Source: Caldibacillus thermoamylovorans (lineage in GTDB: Bacteria; Bacillota; Bacilli; Bacillales; Caldibacillaceae). From it: a DNA stretch of 64,000 nucleotides. Every line of letters begins with the position of its first letter. The stretch's first letter is position 1. Shown here piece by piece: positions 46,440 through 56,010 of this stretch. The stretch is taken from positions 35,687-99,686 of the forward strand of contig NZ_CCRF01000022.1 in assembly GCF_000751775.1 (NCBI RefSeq), in the 5' to 3' direction. The notes beneath the pieces were generated by a model. The model searched no databases, was not told the DNA's origin, and saw only the letters and a program-made list of their open reading frames with translations. The position numbers were made by a program, and so were the translations under genes.

Positions 46440-46556
46440 TTAACGGGCAGTACGATTTCCTCTCAATATTTTAACGGAAATCAACTGCGCGTATCTGTTC
46501 AATTGGTTCAACTACCACCCGTAGGAACCCCCCCCCGCGGATGGAAGTTTCATTGA
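46440..46556 (+). repeat. Dispersed structured intergenic repeat, copy 3
   Basis: Begins TTTAACGGGCAGTACG, continues with AACTGCGCG, GGTTCAACTACC and a C-rich hairpin, and ends GATGGAAGTTTCATTG. The order of blocks matches the copy at 16204-16345 (minus strand). The segment from 46330 to 46735 otherwise has no gene. Confidence 0.65.
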
Positions 46557-46647
46557 ACATATGTGTATTATGTAAAAAATCGGCCAACGGATTATTGTGT
46601 ACGAGGAAAAATCGACCCATACCATTTCGTTTGACTATCGTGTACGA

Positions 46648-46690
46648 TGAAAAAATTGACCAATAGTGCACTTGCACGATTGGTCAATAA
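46648..46690 (-). terminator. Terminator of the TetR-family regulator gene
   Basis: ATTGACCAAT and ATTGGTCAAT form a perfect ten-pair stem extended by TGCA/TGCA, followed on the minus strand by TTTTTT. A diverged copy of the preceding sequence (GTGTACGA plus GAAAAAT, GACC) lies at 46599-46620. Confidence 0.85.
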
Positions 46691-46735
46691 GTTTCACGGG
46701 CTTCTGGCTTCTAGTCACCTGATAAAAGTTGTTAA

Positions 46736-47590
46736 TTATTCGCTTGAAGTCGCGCAGGTGGCTCTTTCTAAATATAGTTCATAAATAGAAGCGACCCATC
46801 TGCATTGTGTGTTTGTGCGAATATTTTTCAAAAGACCTTGAATAATCGCTTCGTTTAAATGTGGATTTACTAAGTCTTCTTTTAACAATAATAAAGAATC
46901 ACGGACAATCGGATCATCGCTCGTTTCCTGTATTACTTCCTCCAGCTTATTTAGCACTTCTTCCTTTGAAATATCAAAGTGAAAATTAATTTTTCCTAAA
47001 TATTCAGGAGTGAAAACCAAAACAGCCGAATGGTCGGCAATGATGGTGATCTTTTCAACTATCGAATGACACAATCGATCTAAATCAACCGGAAATTCGT
47101 CAATTAAAAATAACTCTGTATAACCTTTTAATAATCCGTTAACTGCATAGAGAAGTTCAAAATGCATATCCGGATTCTTTTTTGGAAACTGTCTTTGAAT
47201 AATGGAAAGTAAAATATGATTGAGCGTTGACAGGTACATCTGCAGTCTGTTAAACAAATCATTATTATAGGAAAAAACTTGTTCTTTTAAAAAAAGCTTT
47301 GCAAACTTTGCATGTCTTTTAAATTCGCTTAATGAAACATAGATATAATTATAAAGCAATTGGTCTGTATGTTTTTCATTACTGACCGATTGTTCAATAT
47401 CGGAAATGATATTACTCAAAAAATAATCAATTAGACCAATTATTAATTCATCTTTTGATTTAAAATAAAGGTAAAAAGCACCTTTTGATATGCCGCAACG
47501 TTCGGTTATTTGTTGAACAGATGTTGACTCGAAACCGTTTTCAGCAAATAATTCAACTGCTTTCTCTATAATTAATTGTTTTTTTGACAT
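46736..47590 (-). CDS. yerO: TetR-family transcriptional regulator (YerO-like)
   Basis: 284 residues, longer than most TetR proteins. The N-terminal helix-turn-helix is clear: KAVELFAENGFESTSVQQIT then GISKGAFYLYFKSKDELI. The C-terminal two thirds is a variable ligand domain. It is divergent from swrC and its likely operator lies in the promoter spacer between the two genes, so it should repress the efflux pump and possibly itself. This pairing is the same as yerO-swrC in B. subtilis. Confidence 0.9.
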   Translation of the reverse strand: MSKKQLIIEKAVELFAENGFESTSVQQITERCGISKGAFYLYFKSKDELIIGLIDYFLSNIISDIEQSVSNEKHTDQLLYNYIYVSLSEFKRHAKFAKLFLKEQVFSYNNDLFNRLQMYLSTLNHILLSIIQRQFPKKNPDMHFELLYAVNGLLKGYTELFLIDEFPVDLDRLCHSIVEKITIIADHSAVLVFTPEYLGKINFHFDISKEEVLNKLEEVIQETSDDPIVRDSLLLLKEDLVNPHLNEAIIQGLLKNIRTNTQCRWVASIYELYLERATCATSSE

Positions 47591-47606
47591 AAAAAAGACT
47601 CCTTAT

Positions 47607-47635
47607 TTGACAAATGACCGATTAGTCATTATTAT
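47607..47635 (+). promoter_or_regulatory. swrC promoter with the TetR operator filling the spacer
   Basis: TTGACA (47607-47612) and TATTAT (47630-47635) are 17 bases apart. The spacer plus the next base is AATGACCGATTAGTCATT (47613-47630), a palindrome with TGAC/GTCA arms and a near-symmetric centre. A repressor bound there would exclude RNA polymerase completely. Confidence 0.82.
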
Positions 47636-47677
47636 AAGTAAATGTATAAAAAATGTCAATTTAAGGTAGGTGGAATT

Positions 47678-50600
47678 GTGAAAGGATTAGTAAATTTTGT
47701 TCTGAAAAATAAATTGGCGGTATGGTTACTAACCATAATCATAATCGCTTCAGGTATTTATTCAGGTACACGAATGAAAATGGAGTCAATTCCTGACATA
47801 TCTATCCCGTATTTAATTGTTATGGGGGTTTATCCGGGTGCAACTCCAGAACAAGTGATGAATGAAGTATCTATGCCAATTGAAAAAGCGGTAGAAGGAA
47901 TGGAAGATGTCAAAGCCGTCTATTCAAATTCATCATCCAATGTCTCGCAGATTCAGATCGAGTACGATTATGGTGTAGATATGGATGAAAAGAAACGTCA
48001 GCTGGAATCAGCCATCGATAATGTCACATTACCGGAAGAAGTCGAGCAGCCTACGATTATGGCGATCAATATGAATATGATGCCGGTTCTTGCTCTTTCG
48101 GTTAGCAGTACAGAAGAAGATATTGTCGAATTAACATCAACAGTTGAGGATATTCTTTTACCTAAGATTGAAAAAATTGATGGTGTAGCTTCCGCTGAAA
48201 TTACCGGGCAGCATATTAAAGAAGTGGAGTTCAATTTTGATGAAGAAAAAATGGCTGCGCTGGGGCTCTCGGAAGATACTGTAAAGGATATGGTAAAGGC
48301 GAGCGACATGGCGCTATCTTTAGGCCTTTATGAGTTTAAAGAGGGAGAAGAAGCTGTTGCCATTGACGGTGATATAAAAACGGTTGACCAACTGAAAGAA
48401 ATGCTCATCCCTGTCACACCGACTGCTGAAAACCCGGTTCCATTTGTAAAACTTGGTGATATTGCAAAAATTGAGACAGTCGGTAAAGTTCAATCAATTT
48501 CCCGGACGAATGGGAAAGACGCGATTGCCATTCAAATTGTAAAAGGTCAAGAAGCCAATACTGTCACTGTAGTTAACGCTGTAAAAGATTTAATTAAGGA
48601 TGAAGAAGCGAAAATTGACGGTTTAAAAGTGGATGTAACACTTGACCAAGGAGAACCGGTTGAACAATCCGTATACACAATGATTGAAAAAGCCTTATTT
48701 GGCGGATTAATTGCCGTCCTTATCATCCTGCTGTTTTTACGCGATGTGAAATCGACTATTATTTCAATCATATCCATTCCGGTTTCCATTTTAATGGCTT
48801 TATTGCTGTTACACTGGCTGGATATTACTTTAAATATTATGACATTAGGTGCAATAACGGTTGCGATCGGACGGGTAATTGATGACTCAATTGTCGTTGT
48901 GGAAAACATTTACCGACGTCTGCATTTAAAAGATGAAAAACTACGCGGCCGTGCCTTAATTCGAGAAGCAACAATTGAAATGTTTAGGCCAATTTTGTCT
49001 TCTACATTAGTTACAGTCGCTGTTTTTGCACCGCTCATATTTGTTGGCGGAATGGTTGGCGAATTGTTCATGCCATTTGCTTTAACAATAACTTTTGCTC
49101 TAGGTGCATCATTGCTTGTTGCGATTATCATCGTGCCAACTCTGTCACACACTTTATTCCGTAAAAAACTGTATGGTGAAAAAACAGAGAAAATACATAA
49201 AGGACTTGGAACCCTTGCAAAATGGTATAAAGGCGTTTTAGAAAAAGTTTTAAATCATAAAGTGATTACATCGGTGATCGCTATGGTTTTATTAGCCGGG
49301 TCACTGGCAATAACACCTCTCATTGGATTCAGTTTCTTGGGCTCTTCTGAAGAGAAGATGATGTTTATAACGTATACGCCTAAAGCGGGTGAGTTAAAAG
49401 AAGAAACCGAAGCCAATGTCGCAGAAGTTGAAAAGAAATTATTAAAGCGTGATGATATCAAATCTTTACAGTTGTCCATTAATGACTCTAAAAATGTCGA
49501 TGCCGCTTCCATGATGATGGGTGGCAGAAATGGGGCATTAATGTACATAATCTTTGATGAAGATATGGAAAATTTCCCTGAAGTAAGAAAAGAAATTGAA
49601 GATTATGTAACAAACTTAAATCAGTCAGGTGAATGGACATCACAAAACTTTAGTACAGGTGGTATAAACTCCAATGAGTTAAGCTATACGATTTATAGTG
49701 AAGATTTGGATGATTTAATGACAGCCGTCAAACAAGTTGAAGGAGAATTATCTGATATAAAAGACTTGGAGGATGTCACATCAGATATTGAAGATCCATA
49801 TGTGGAAAATGTCTTTAAAGTATCCCAAGATCATGTGCTTCAGTACGGCTTAACCACAGCCCAGATTGCCATGGCATTATCTAACGCCGGAAATAAGGAA
49901 GTATTAACAACGGTTGAAAATGATGGTGATGAAATTGAGGTTGTGATACAAAGAGATGCAAAAGTAACTCCGGATACGGTAGAAGATTTATTAAAAACGC
50001 CAATAAATACACCGCTTGGTACGAAGATTCCTTTGTCCGAACTCGTGGATGTAGAAGAAGGAACGACATTAAATACGTTAACCCGTTCAGAAGGTGAATA
50101 CTACGCAACCGTTTCAGGGACAGTTATCGGTAAGGATATTTCAAAAGTAAATGCTGAAGCTGATAAAAAAATTGAAAATCTTGACTTACCAAAAGGTGTT
50201 ACAACAGGAGTATCCGGTGTTGCGGCAGATATGGCTGAAACCTTTACACAATTAGGTGTCGCCATGCTTGCAGCTATTGCCATCGTCTACTTCATCTTAG
50301 TGGTAACGTTTGGTGAAGGCATGGCACCGTTCGCCATTCTCTTCTCACTGCCTTTTACCGTTATTGGTTCATTCATCGGTCTATATATTACCGGACATAC
50401 CATTTCGGTACAGGTAATGATGGGATTGTTAATGTTAATCGGAATCGTTGTTACAAACGCCATTGTTCTTGTGGATCGAATTATTCATAAGGAACGGGAA
50501 GGTTTAGCAATGCGTGAAGCCATCTTGGAAGCCGGTGCAACCCGCCTGCGCCCAATTTTAATGACGGCGATTGCGACAATTGGTGCTATGTTACCGCTGG

Positions 50601-50767
50601 CACTTGGAATTGGAGGCGATGGGGGTCTCATGTCAAGAGACTTGGCCATTACCGTAATTGGTGGTCTGTTTAGTTCAACGTTATTGACGTTGGTCATCGT
50701 ACCAATCGTTTATGAAGTGCTTTCAAAACTATTGAAGAAAAATCGGAAAGAAATCGTAGAAGATTAA
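47678..50767 (+). CDS. swrC: RND-family efflux transporter (SwrC/YerP-like)
   Basis: About 1,029 residues starting at the GTG at 47678 after AGGTGG; an ATG at 47642 in the same frame has no ribosome binding site. Topology is that of AcrB: one helix, a large loop, six helices, a second large loop and five more helices. The opening KMESIPDISIPYLIVMGVYPG and the helix-4 segment GRVIDDSIVVVENIYRR with the proton-relay aspartates are visible. In B. subtilis SwrC exports surfactin and aids swarming. It is regulated by the divergent TetR gene. Confidence 0.93.
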   Translation: MKGLVNFVLKNKLAVWLLTIIIIASGIYSGTRMKMESIPDISIPYLIVMGVYPGATPEQVMNEVSMPIEKAVEGMEDVKAVYSNSSSNVSQIQIEYDYGVDMDEKKRQLESAIDNVTLPEEVEQPTIMAINMNMMPVLALSVSSTEEDIVELTSTVEDILLPKIEKIDGVASAEITGQHIKEVEFNFDEEKMAALGLSEDTVKDMVKASDMALSLGLYEFKEGEEAVAIDGDIKTVDQLKEMLIPVTPTAENPVPFVKLGDIAKIETVGKVQSISRTNGKDAIAIQIVKGQEANTVTVVNAVKDLIKDEEAKIDGLKVDVTLDQGEPVEQSVYTMIEKALFGGLIAVLIILLFLRDVKSTIISIISIPVSILMALLLLHWLDITLNIMTLGAITVAIGRVIDDSIVVVENIYRRLHLKDEKLRGRALIREATIEMFRPILSSTLVTVAVFAPLIFVGGMVGELFMPFALTITFALGASLLVAIIIVPTLSHTLFRKKLYGEKTEKIHKGLGTLAKWYKGVLEKVLNHKVITSVIAMVLLAGSLAITPLIGFSFLGSSEEKMMFITYTPKAGELKEETEANVAEVEKKLLKRDDIKSLQLSINDSKNVDAASMMMGGRNGALMYIIFDEDMENFPEVRKEIEDYVTNLNQSGEWTSQNFSTGGINSNELSYTIYSEDLDDLMTAVKQVEGELSDIKDLEDVTSDIEDPYVENVFKVSQDHVLQYGLTTAQIAMALSNAGNKEVLTTVENDGDEIEVVIQRDAKVTPDTVEDLLKTPINTPLGTKIPLSELVDVEEGTTLNTLTRSEGEYYATVSGTVIGKDISKVNAEADKKIENLDLPKGVTTGVSGVAADMAETFTQLGVAMLAAIAIVYFILVVTFGEGMAPFAILFSLPFTVIGSFIGLYITGHTISVQVMMGLLMLIGIVVTNAIVLVDRIIHKEREGLAMREAILEAGATRLRPILMTAIATIGAMLPLALGIGGDGGLMSRDLAITVIGGLFSSTLLTLVIVPIVYEVLSKLLKKNRKEIVED

Positions 50768-50769
50768 TT

Positions 50770-50832
50770 AAAAAGGAGCCTGTCCCCCGGTAATTGAGAA
50801 TGTAATACGGTGGGGCCAGGCTCCTCTTTTAT
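50770..50832 (+). terminator. Terminator of swrC
   Basis: AGGAGCCTG and CAGGCTCCT form a nine-pair stem with further CCCC/GGGG pairing inside, followed by CTTTTAT. Confidence 0.85.
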
Positions 50833-51047
50833 CGATTGAGAAACGGTGCGAAACTGAAAATGAGTGATGAGAAAAAAGTCAGTGCCATGGATAACGTAAT
50901 ACGTCATACGGCGCAAAATGAGAAAAAATGTTAGGCTCCGCTTTTGATTATTGCCCAAACGATAATGAAATATTTTCCAATTTTTCCTATTTTTTCGTCT
51001 CCACCTTCTGTTATAATGATATTAAGCAACAATTAATGAATCTATAA

Positions 51048-51322
51048 CTTGTCACGGCTTTATTTTAAGGTTGGGAAAATTCCCCTTTAACGGCAAATCT
51101 TGTACTTTCACCGGATGATTCATTCAAAGAGGAAGACAAGTGGGGGAGGGGTACCTACAGCACACATCTGATTTGGGTAACGAACAATCAGTGAGGATAC
51201 CGTTTTCTGCTGTTTCCCTTTATTATGTGAGAACTTGGTCCGAACGGTAGCGGAAAACGACACTGATAAAATAGAAGTTTCCCTTTATTATGTTAAACAC
51301 CTTAAAATAAAGGTGTGACAAG
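51048..51322. repeat. 275-bp inverted-repeat element in the leader of the YhaQP-like operon
   Basis: The left arm CTTGTCACGGCTTTATTTT (51048) and the right arm, inverted CTTGTCACACCTTTATTTT (ending 51322), extend for about 25 bases with three mismatches. The interior has a direct repeat TTTCCCTTTATTATGT (51217 and 51279) and is non-coding. No clear target duplication is seen. It could be a MITE or a long RNA stem in the operon leader. Confidence 0.6.
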
Positions 51323-51351
51323 CTTTTTATTTTGCTTAAAGGAGGAAGGAC

Positions 51352-52251
51352 ATGGCTTTAGAAATCGAACATGTTTCAAAGCGATTTGGAAAGTATACAG
51401 CTGTTGATGATTTGTCGCTTTCGATTCCTGAAAAGACGATTTTTGGTTTTTTAGGTGCGAATGGAGCGGGAAAGACAACAACTTTTCGAATCATACTAGG
51501 CTTAATGGATGCCAGTTCCGGAAATGTTTCATGGAATGGAAAGCCGGTTGATTATTCAACAAGTGACAATATTGGCTATCTTCCGGAAGAACGTGGTCTT
51601 TATCCGAAACAAAAGGTTAAAGAGCAATTGATTTTTTTAGCTAGATTAAAAGGAATGAGTAAGCAAGAGGCAGAAAAGGAGTTGGGGAGATGGTTGGAAC
51701 GGTTCAAAGTTCCTGACTATGCCGATAAAAAAGTGGAGGAACTGTCGAAGGGGAACCAACAAAAAATTCAATTTATCGCTTCCGTTCTACATAAGCCATC
51801 TTTACTTATTTTGGATGAGCCATTTAGCGGGCTCGATCCGATCAATGTCGAGCTATTAAAGCAAGCTGTTTTAGATTTAAAGGAAAGCGGTACAACAATT
51901 GTTTTTTCCAGCCACCGAATGGAGCATGTCGAACAATTATGTGAGAATTTATGTATCTTGAATAAAGGAAAAACTGTACTTCAAGGCTCTTTAAAGGAAA
52001 TTAAACAGTCCTTTGGCAAGAAAAATTTAATCATTCATGCGGACTTTGATGTAAGTTTTTTGAAAGAATACCCGGGTGTTCGTAAATCTGCTGTCACTCC
52101 AGAAGGTATTCAACTGCAAATTGAAGGTGAAGAGGTTGCCGGCAGCATTTTACAGGAGATTGTAGGAAGAGGGTTTATTCGGAAATTTGCCTTGGAGGAA
52201 CCTTCTTTGAATGATATTTTCATTGAGAAAGTAGGTGCTTCCTATGAATAA
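51352..52251 (+). CDS. ABC transporter ATP-binding protein (YhaQ/NatA type)
   Basis: 299 residues. Walker A is GANGAGKTTT near residue 37, the signature is ELSKGNQQKIQFIASVL and Walker B is LLILDEPFSGLDP. The C-terminal DUF4162 extension of about 80 residues is typical of the NatA/YhaQ group. AAAGGAGGA precedes the ATG. Its stop overlaps the permease start by eight bases. Confidence 0.93.
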   Translation: MALEIEHVSKRFGKYTAVDDLSLSIPEKTIFGFLGANGAGKTTTFRIILGLMDASSGNVSWNGKPVDYSTSDNIGYLPEERGLYPKQKVKEQLIFLARLKGMSKQEAEKELGRWLERFKVPDYADKKVEELSKGNQQKIQFIASVLHKPSLLILDEPFSGLDPINVELLKQAVLDLKESGTTIVFSSHRMEHVEQLCENLCILNKGKTVLQGSLKEIKQSFGKKNLIIHADFDVSFLKEYPGVRKSAVTPEGIQLQIEGEEVAGSILQEIVGRGFIRKFALEEPSLNDIFIEKVGASYE

Positions 52252-53497
52252 GTTTTGGATCATTTTCTTTCATACTTTTTTAACTAAATTAAAAACCAAG
52301 TCTTTTATCGTGACAACGGTTATTACTCTTCTGATTATTGTTCTGCTGGCGAATATTACTAATATTATTGATTTCTTTAATAAAGGAGAAGAAGGGGAAA
52401 AAATTGCGGTTATTGATGAAACCGGGGTACTGTTTGACCCATTTCAAAATCAGTTAAAAGCAATCGATAAAGATATTCAATTGAAAAAATTTACCGGGGA
52501 TAAAACAAAGGCTGATAAACAGGTTCAAAACGGCGACTTTGATGGTGTACTCGTTCTTTCCAATAATCAAGAGAATTTGCCGGCAGCGGTTTATCGATCA
52601 TTAACCATTTCTAATACCTCATTGTTATCATCGCTGGAAAATGGACTGCAGCAGATGAAGACCCAAATGGCTGCAACCCAAATGAACTTATCTCAAGAAC
52701 AGCTTACGAAATTGTACGAGCCTGTCTCCCTGAAAAAAGTTGCATTGGAAAAAGATGCAAAGACCGAAGAAGAGCTAAGCCAGGCGAGAGGATTAGTGTA
52801 TGTACTTTTATTTGTTATTTATTTTGCCGTTATTATGTATGCGAATATGATTGCGATGGAAGTGGCTACCGAAAAATCATCACGGGTCATGGAAATCTTA
52901 ATCTCCAGTGTGCCGCCGATCAAGCAGATGTTTGCGAAAATTTTAGGTGTCGGCTTGCTTGGGTTATTGCAACTTGCTCTCATGTTAGGAGTCGCCTATT
53001 TTTCATTAAAACAAAATATGGATTCAATGGAGGGCGGTTTTTTTGATGTATATGGGTTCGGTGATGTTCCGGTTGCGACCCTTGTGTATGCTTTTGTTTT
53101 CTTCCTGCTGGGTTATTTCTTGTATGCAACATTAGCGGCGTTTTTAGGGTCGTTAGTTAGTCGGATTGAAGATGTGAATCAGTTAATCACACCGATGACG
53201 TATTTGCTGATTATCGGTTTTATGATTGCCATGTTCGGTCTAGTTAAGCCGGATGCGACGTTTATTACAGTAACTTCTTATATTCCGTTCTTTACGCCCA
53301 TGCTGATGTTTATGAGGGTGGGAATGCTGAATTTACCGTTTTGGGAGCCGATCCTTGGAATTGTTATTTTGCTGGTCACCATTATTTTATTCGCTATTTT
53401 CGGGGCAAAAGTTTATAAAGGCGGCGTCCTCTTGTACGGGAAATCCAGTTCATTTAAAGATATTAAAAAAGCCATGCAGTTAACGAAAAATGAATGA
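52244..53497 (+). CDS. ABC-2 type transporter permease (YhaP/NatB type)
   Basis: 417 residues with a first helix at about 20-40, a long extracellular domain to about 175, and a cluster of six helices to the end. The segment ATEKSSRVMEILISSVPP is characteristic of NatB-like permeases. Relatives export sodium or contribute to antimicrobial and transformation phenotypes. The ATG at 52244 overlaps the ATPase stop. Confidence 0.9.
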   Translation: MNKFWIIFFHTFLTKLKTKSFIVTTVITLLIIVLLANITNIIDFFNKGEEGEKIAVIDETGVLFDPFQNQLKAIDKDIQLKKFTGDKTKADKQVQNGDFDGVLVLSNNQENLPAAVYRSLTISNTSLLSSLENGLQQMKTQMAATQMNLSQEQLTKLYEPVSLKKVALEKDAKTEEELSQARGLVYVLLFVIYFAVIMYANMIAMEVATEKSSRVMEILISSVPPIKQMFAKILGVGLLGLLQLALMLGVAYFSLKQNMDSMEGGFFDVYGFGDVPVATLVYAFVFFLLGYFLYATLAAFLGSLVSRIEDVNQLITPMTYLLIIGFMIAMFGLVKPDATFITVTSYIPFFTPMLMFMRVGMLNLPFWEPILGIVILLVTIILFAIFGAKVYKGGVLLYGKSSSFKDIKKAMQLTKNE

Positions 53498-53539
53498 GAA
53501 AAGGGAATAACTGTAAATGGACATGTGGAATGTTCGGAA

Positions 53540-53783
53540 GCGAGTCGATCGATGAGACAACTGCCATTGGGTTGTCTTATAGAGTTTGTTCAATGGGGCA
53601 CATTACTTCAAATGATTGAATAATGTTCCATCGCGTTCAGAAGTGAGCCGATTTTTATGAGAAAACCGCCATCGAATTGTCTTTTAGAGCAGTTCAATGG
53701 GGTATATCACTTCAAATAATTAAAAAAAGCCCCATCGCGTTCATATAAGAGTCCACCTATGAGGCAAAACTGCCGAAGTTTGA
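53540..53783. repeat. Degenerate 105-bp tandem hairpin array, left part
   Basis: Corresponding points ATGAGACAACTGCC (53551), ATGAGAAAACCGCC (53657) and ATGAGGCAAAACTGCC (53759) are about 105 bases apart. Each unit begins with a hairpin of the type GAGACAAC/GTTGTCTTA and has a second with TCAATGGGG and CCCCATCG-like arms. The third unit is interrupted by a MITE. Confidence 0.75.
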
Positions 53784-53903
53784 GAGGTCACTGAAAAACT
53801 ATTTGATTACATTCACTAACACAATATATAGTATGATAAAACCCAAAAATACATCAAAATACGGTGCTTAGCAAGATTATTTCGCACCTTTTTCAGTGGC
53901 CTC
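53784..53903. mobile_element. 120-bp MITE inserted in a hairpin loop, with 9-bp target duplication
   Basis: The ends GAGGTCACTGAAAAA and, inverted, GAGGCCACTGAAAAA differ at one base of 15. The flanks GAAGTTTGA at 53775-53783 and 53904-53912 are a perfect 9-base duplication. Removing the insert and one duplicate restores a hairpin with arms CTATGAG...CAAAAC and GGTTTTGTCTCATAG, so the element landed in the loop of the repeat hairpin. It has no coding capacity. Confidence 0.88.
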
Positions 53904-53983
53904 GAAGTTTGAAACGGTTTTGTCTCATAGTTAAAAAATAAGAGTGAAGCCGGCTTAAAAATGAATGCTGCGTGAAATTGACT

Positions 53984-54446
53984 TCAAGAAGGTTTACCTA
54001 ATTTAATAAGAATGACTCCGATTAAGCCGCCAACCAGGTAACCGCCAAGCCCTAAATATATAGGTCCGGGAAAGTATTTGGAACCAAAAAATTACCCCCA
54101 CCGTCGCAAACATTCCGGATAAAATGAAAGGCAATTTGTGTGAAACAGGAGGCGCACATTTTCGTTGAATTTCATAACTAACTTCATATGCATCCCAATG
54201 TGATATGTCAAAAATAGCTGGATAAAATAAAATCCATTGGTAGTTTAATATCGTTTGCGACTTTTCAATATCACCTAAAAATGCGTACAACAGGGCTTCA
54301 TTTAAATGCCCATAAAAATTAATAGTCGTATTGGGGATTCCGAATAAAAGCCCCTTTAATAATTGACCGTTATATATTTGCCCGAATCCTGTCATTAACC
54401 AACCACAAAGAATAGCGATAAAAGGTCAAAAATCTCCGTTTAACAT
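53984..54446 (-). pseudogene. Broken gene for a small membrane protein
   Basis: The minus-strand ATG at 54446 gives MLNGDF then a TGA, after which the same frame continues PFIAILCGWLMTGFGQIYNG with membrane segments. Near 54095, in a run of six T, the frame shifts: the current frame ends with a meaningless RAWRLPGWRLNRSHSY, while the next frame continues VIFGSKYFPGPIYLGLGGYL, VGGLIGVILIKLGKPS and a stop at 53984. So one nonsense and one frameshift mutation inactivate it. The glycine-rich helix with FGQIYNGQ resembles TM2-like small membrane proteins, but the family is uncertain. Confidence 0.75.
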
Positions 54447-54635
54447 TTTTTAGCATTCACCCTTAAGTTTCATCATTCCCTATAATGAACTGACTTATGT
54501 GACACCAACAACTAAGCCTTAATTAGATAGGTTATTTGGTTTTGTTTAGCTATTTCCTTTGCCCCTCTATTTTTGATATAGTTTTACTTGATAACAGGCA
54601 GATGGATGAAAAACAGAGGAGTAAAGGTGGATAAA

Positions 54636-56006
54636 ATGAGTCAAACAATACCAGTAAAGAAAAATGATTACATAGATGTAGAATTTGTTGATTTAACCCA
54701 TGAAGGACAAGGGGTAGCAAAAATTGACGGCTTCCCGGTATTTGTTCCGGGTGGGCTGCCGGGTGAATCTGCGCAAATTAAAATTTTAAATGTGAAAAAG
54801 AACTACGGTTATGGGAAATTGATCGAAATTAAGGAAAAAAGTCCGTACCGCGTAGAGATTCCAAAAGAGGACATGCACAAATACGGCGGTTGTCAACTTC
54901 ATCATATGTCTTATGAAGGTCAGCTTCAATTTAAACAAAACTTGGTGGAACAGACACTAACGAGAATCGGAAAGTTGCAAGATGTGAATATTCATCCGAT
55001 TATTGGTATGGAGCAACCTTTTCATTATCGGAATAAGGCGCAAGTTCCGGTTGGTGAGAGGAATGGACGGTTGATTACCGGATTTTATAAACCACGCACC
55101 CATGAAATTATTGATACGGATGAAAGTGTTATTCACATGGAGGCCATTAATGATGCGATTAAGATTGTAAAAGAAATTTGTAGTGAACTTGGAGTTACGG
55201 CATACAACGAAGAAGCGCATACTGGTGTGTTACGGCACATTATGGCGCGCTTCGGACGGAAAACGGACGAGTTAATGATTGTCCTTATCACGAGGACGGA
55301 AAAATTGCCCCATCGGGAGGAAATTGTTGGAAAAATTGTGGCTGCATTACCGAATGTTAAATCGATTGTCCATAATGTAAATCCGAAGCGGACGAATGTG
55401 ATTTTAGGAGAAAAAACGCAGGTGCTCTGGGGGCAAGATGTGATATATGATTATATCGGAAATGTCAAATTTGCTATCTCACCACGATCCTTTTACCAAG
55501 TGAACCCGGTACAGACGCAGGTTTTATATGATAAGGCGTTGGCATATACAGGTCTTACCGGTGAAGAAATTGTCATTGACGCATACTGCGGAATAGGAAC
55601 GATCTCATTATTCTTGGCACAACAGGCAAAAAAGGTGTACGGGGTGGAAGTAGTCTCGGATGCAATTAATGATGCGAAAAAGAATGCTGATTTGAACGGG
55701 ATAACGAATGTGGAATTTACGGTGGGAGAGGCTGAGACCGTGATTCCAAATTGGGCAAAGGAAGGAATTCATGCGGATGTTATCGTCGTGGACCCGCCAA
55801 GAAAAGGTTGCGATGCGGCGTTGCTTAAGACAATTATTGAAATGAAACCGAAGCGGGTTGTTTATGTAAGCTGCAATCCGGCAACATTGGCTCGGGATTT
55901 AGGTATATTGGAAGCAGACGACTATCAAACCGTGGAAGTCCAACCGGTAGACATGTTCCCGATGACGATGCACGTTGAGTGCGTTTCGCAGATAGTTTTA
56001 AAATGA
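54636..56006 (+). CDS. rlmCD: 23S rRNA (uracil-5-)-methyltransferase RlmCD
   Basis: 456 residues starting [20 protein letters not shown] after GGTGG. An N-terminal TRAM RNA-binding domain ([19 protein letters not shown]) is followed by a Rossmann methyltransferase with [24 protein letters not shown] and the catalytic cysteine in [13 protein letters not shown]. In B. subtilis the enzyme methylates U747 and U1939. An upstream in-frame ATG at 54588 is less likely. Its 3' side is the boundary of an island with recombinase and restriction genes. Confidence 0.95.
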   Translation: MSQTIPVKKNDYIDVEFVDLTHEGQGVAKIDGFPVFVPGGLPGESAQIKILNVKKNYGYGKLIEIKEKSPYRVEIPKEDMHKYGGCQLHHMSYEGQLQFKQNLVEQTLTRIGKLQDVNIHPIIGMEQPFHYRNKAQVPVGERNGRLITGFYKPRTHEIIDTDESVIHMEAINDAIKIVKEICSELGVTAYNEEAHTGVLRHIMARFGRKTDELMIVLITRTEKLPHREEIVGKIVAALPNVKSIVHNVNPKRTNVILGEKTQVLWGQDVIYDYIGNVKFAISPRSFYQVNPVQTQVLYDKALAYTGLTGEEIVIDAYCGIGTISLFLAQQAKKVYGVEVVSDAINDAKKNADLNGITNVEFTVGEAETVIPNWAKEGIHADVIVVDPPRKGCDAALLKTIIEMKPKRVVYVSCNPATLARDLGILEADDYQTVEVQPVDMFPMTMHVECVSQIVLK

Positions 56007-56010
56007 AAAA

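Noticed and set aside
53784..53903. Treating the 120-base insert as part of the tandem array
   Set aside because: It has its own inverted ends and a perfect 9-base flanking duplication, and removing it restores the array hairpin.
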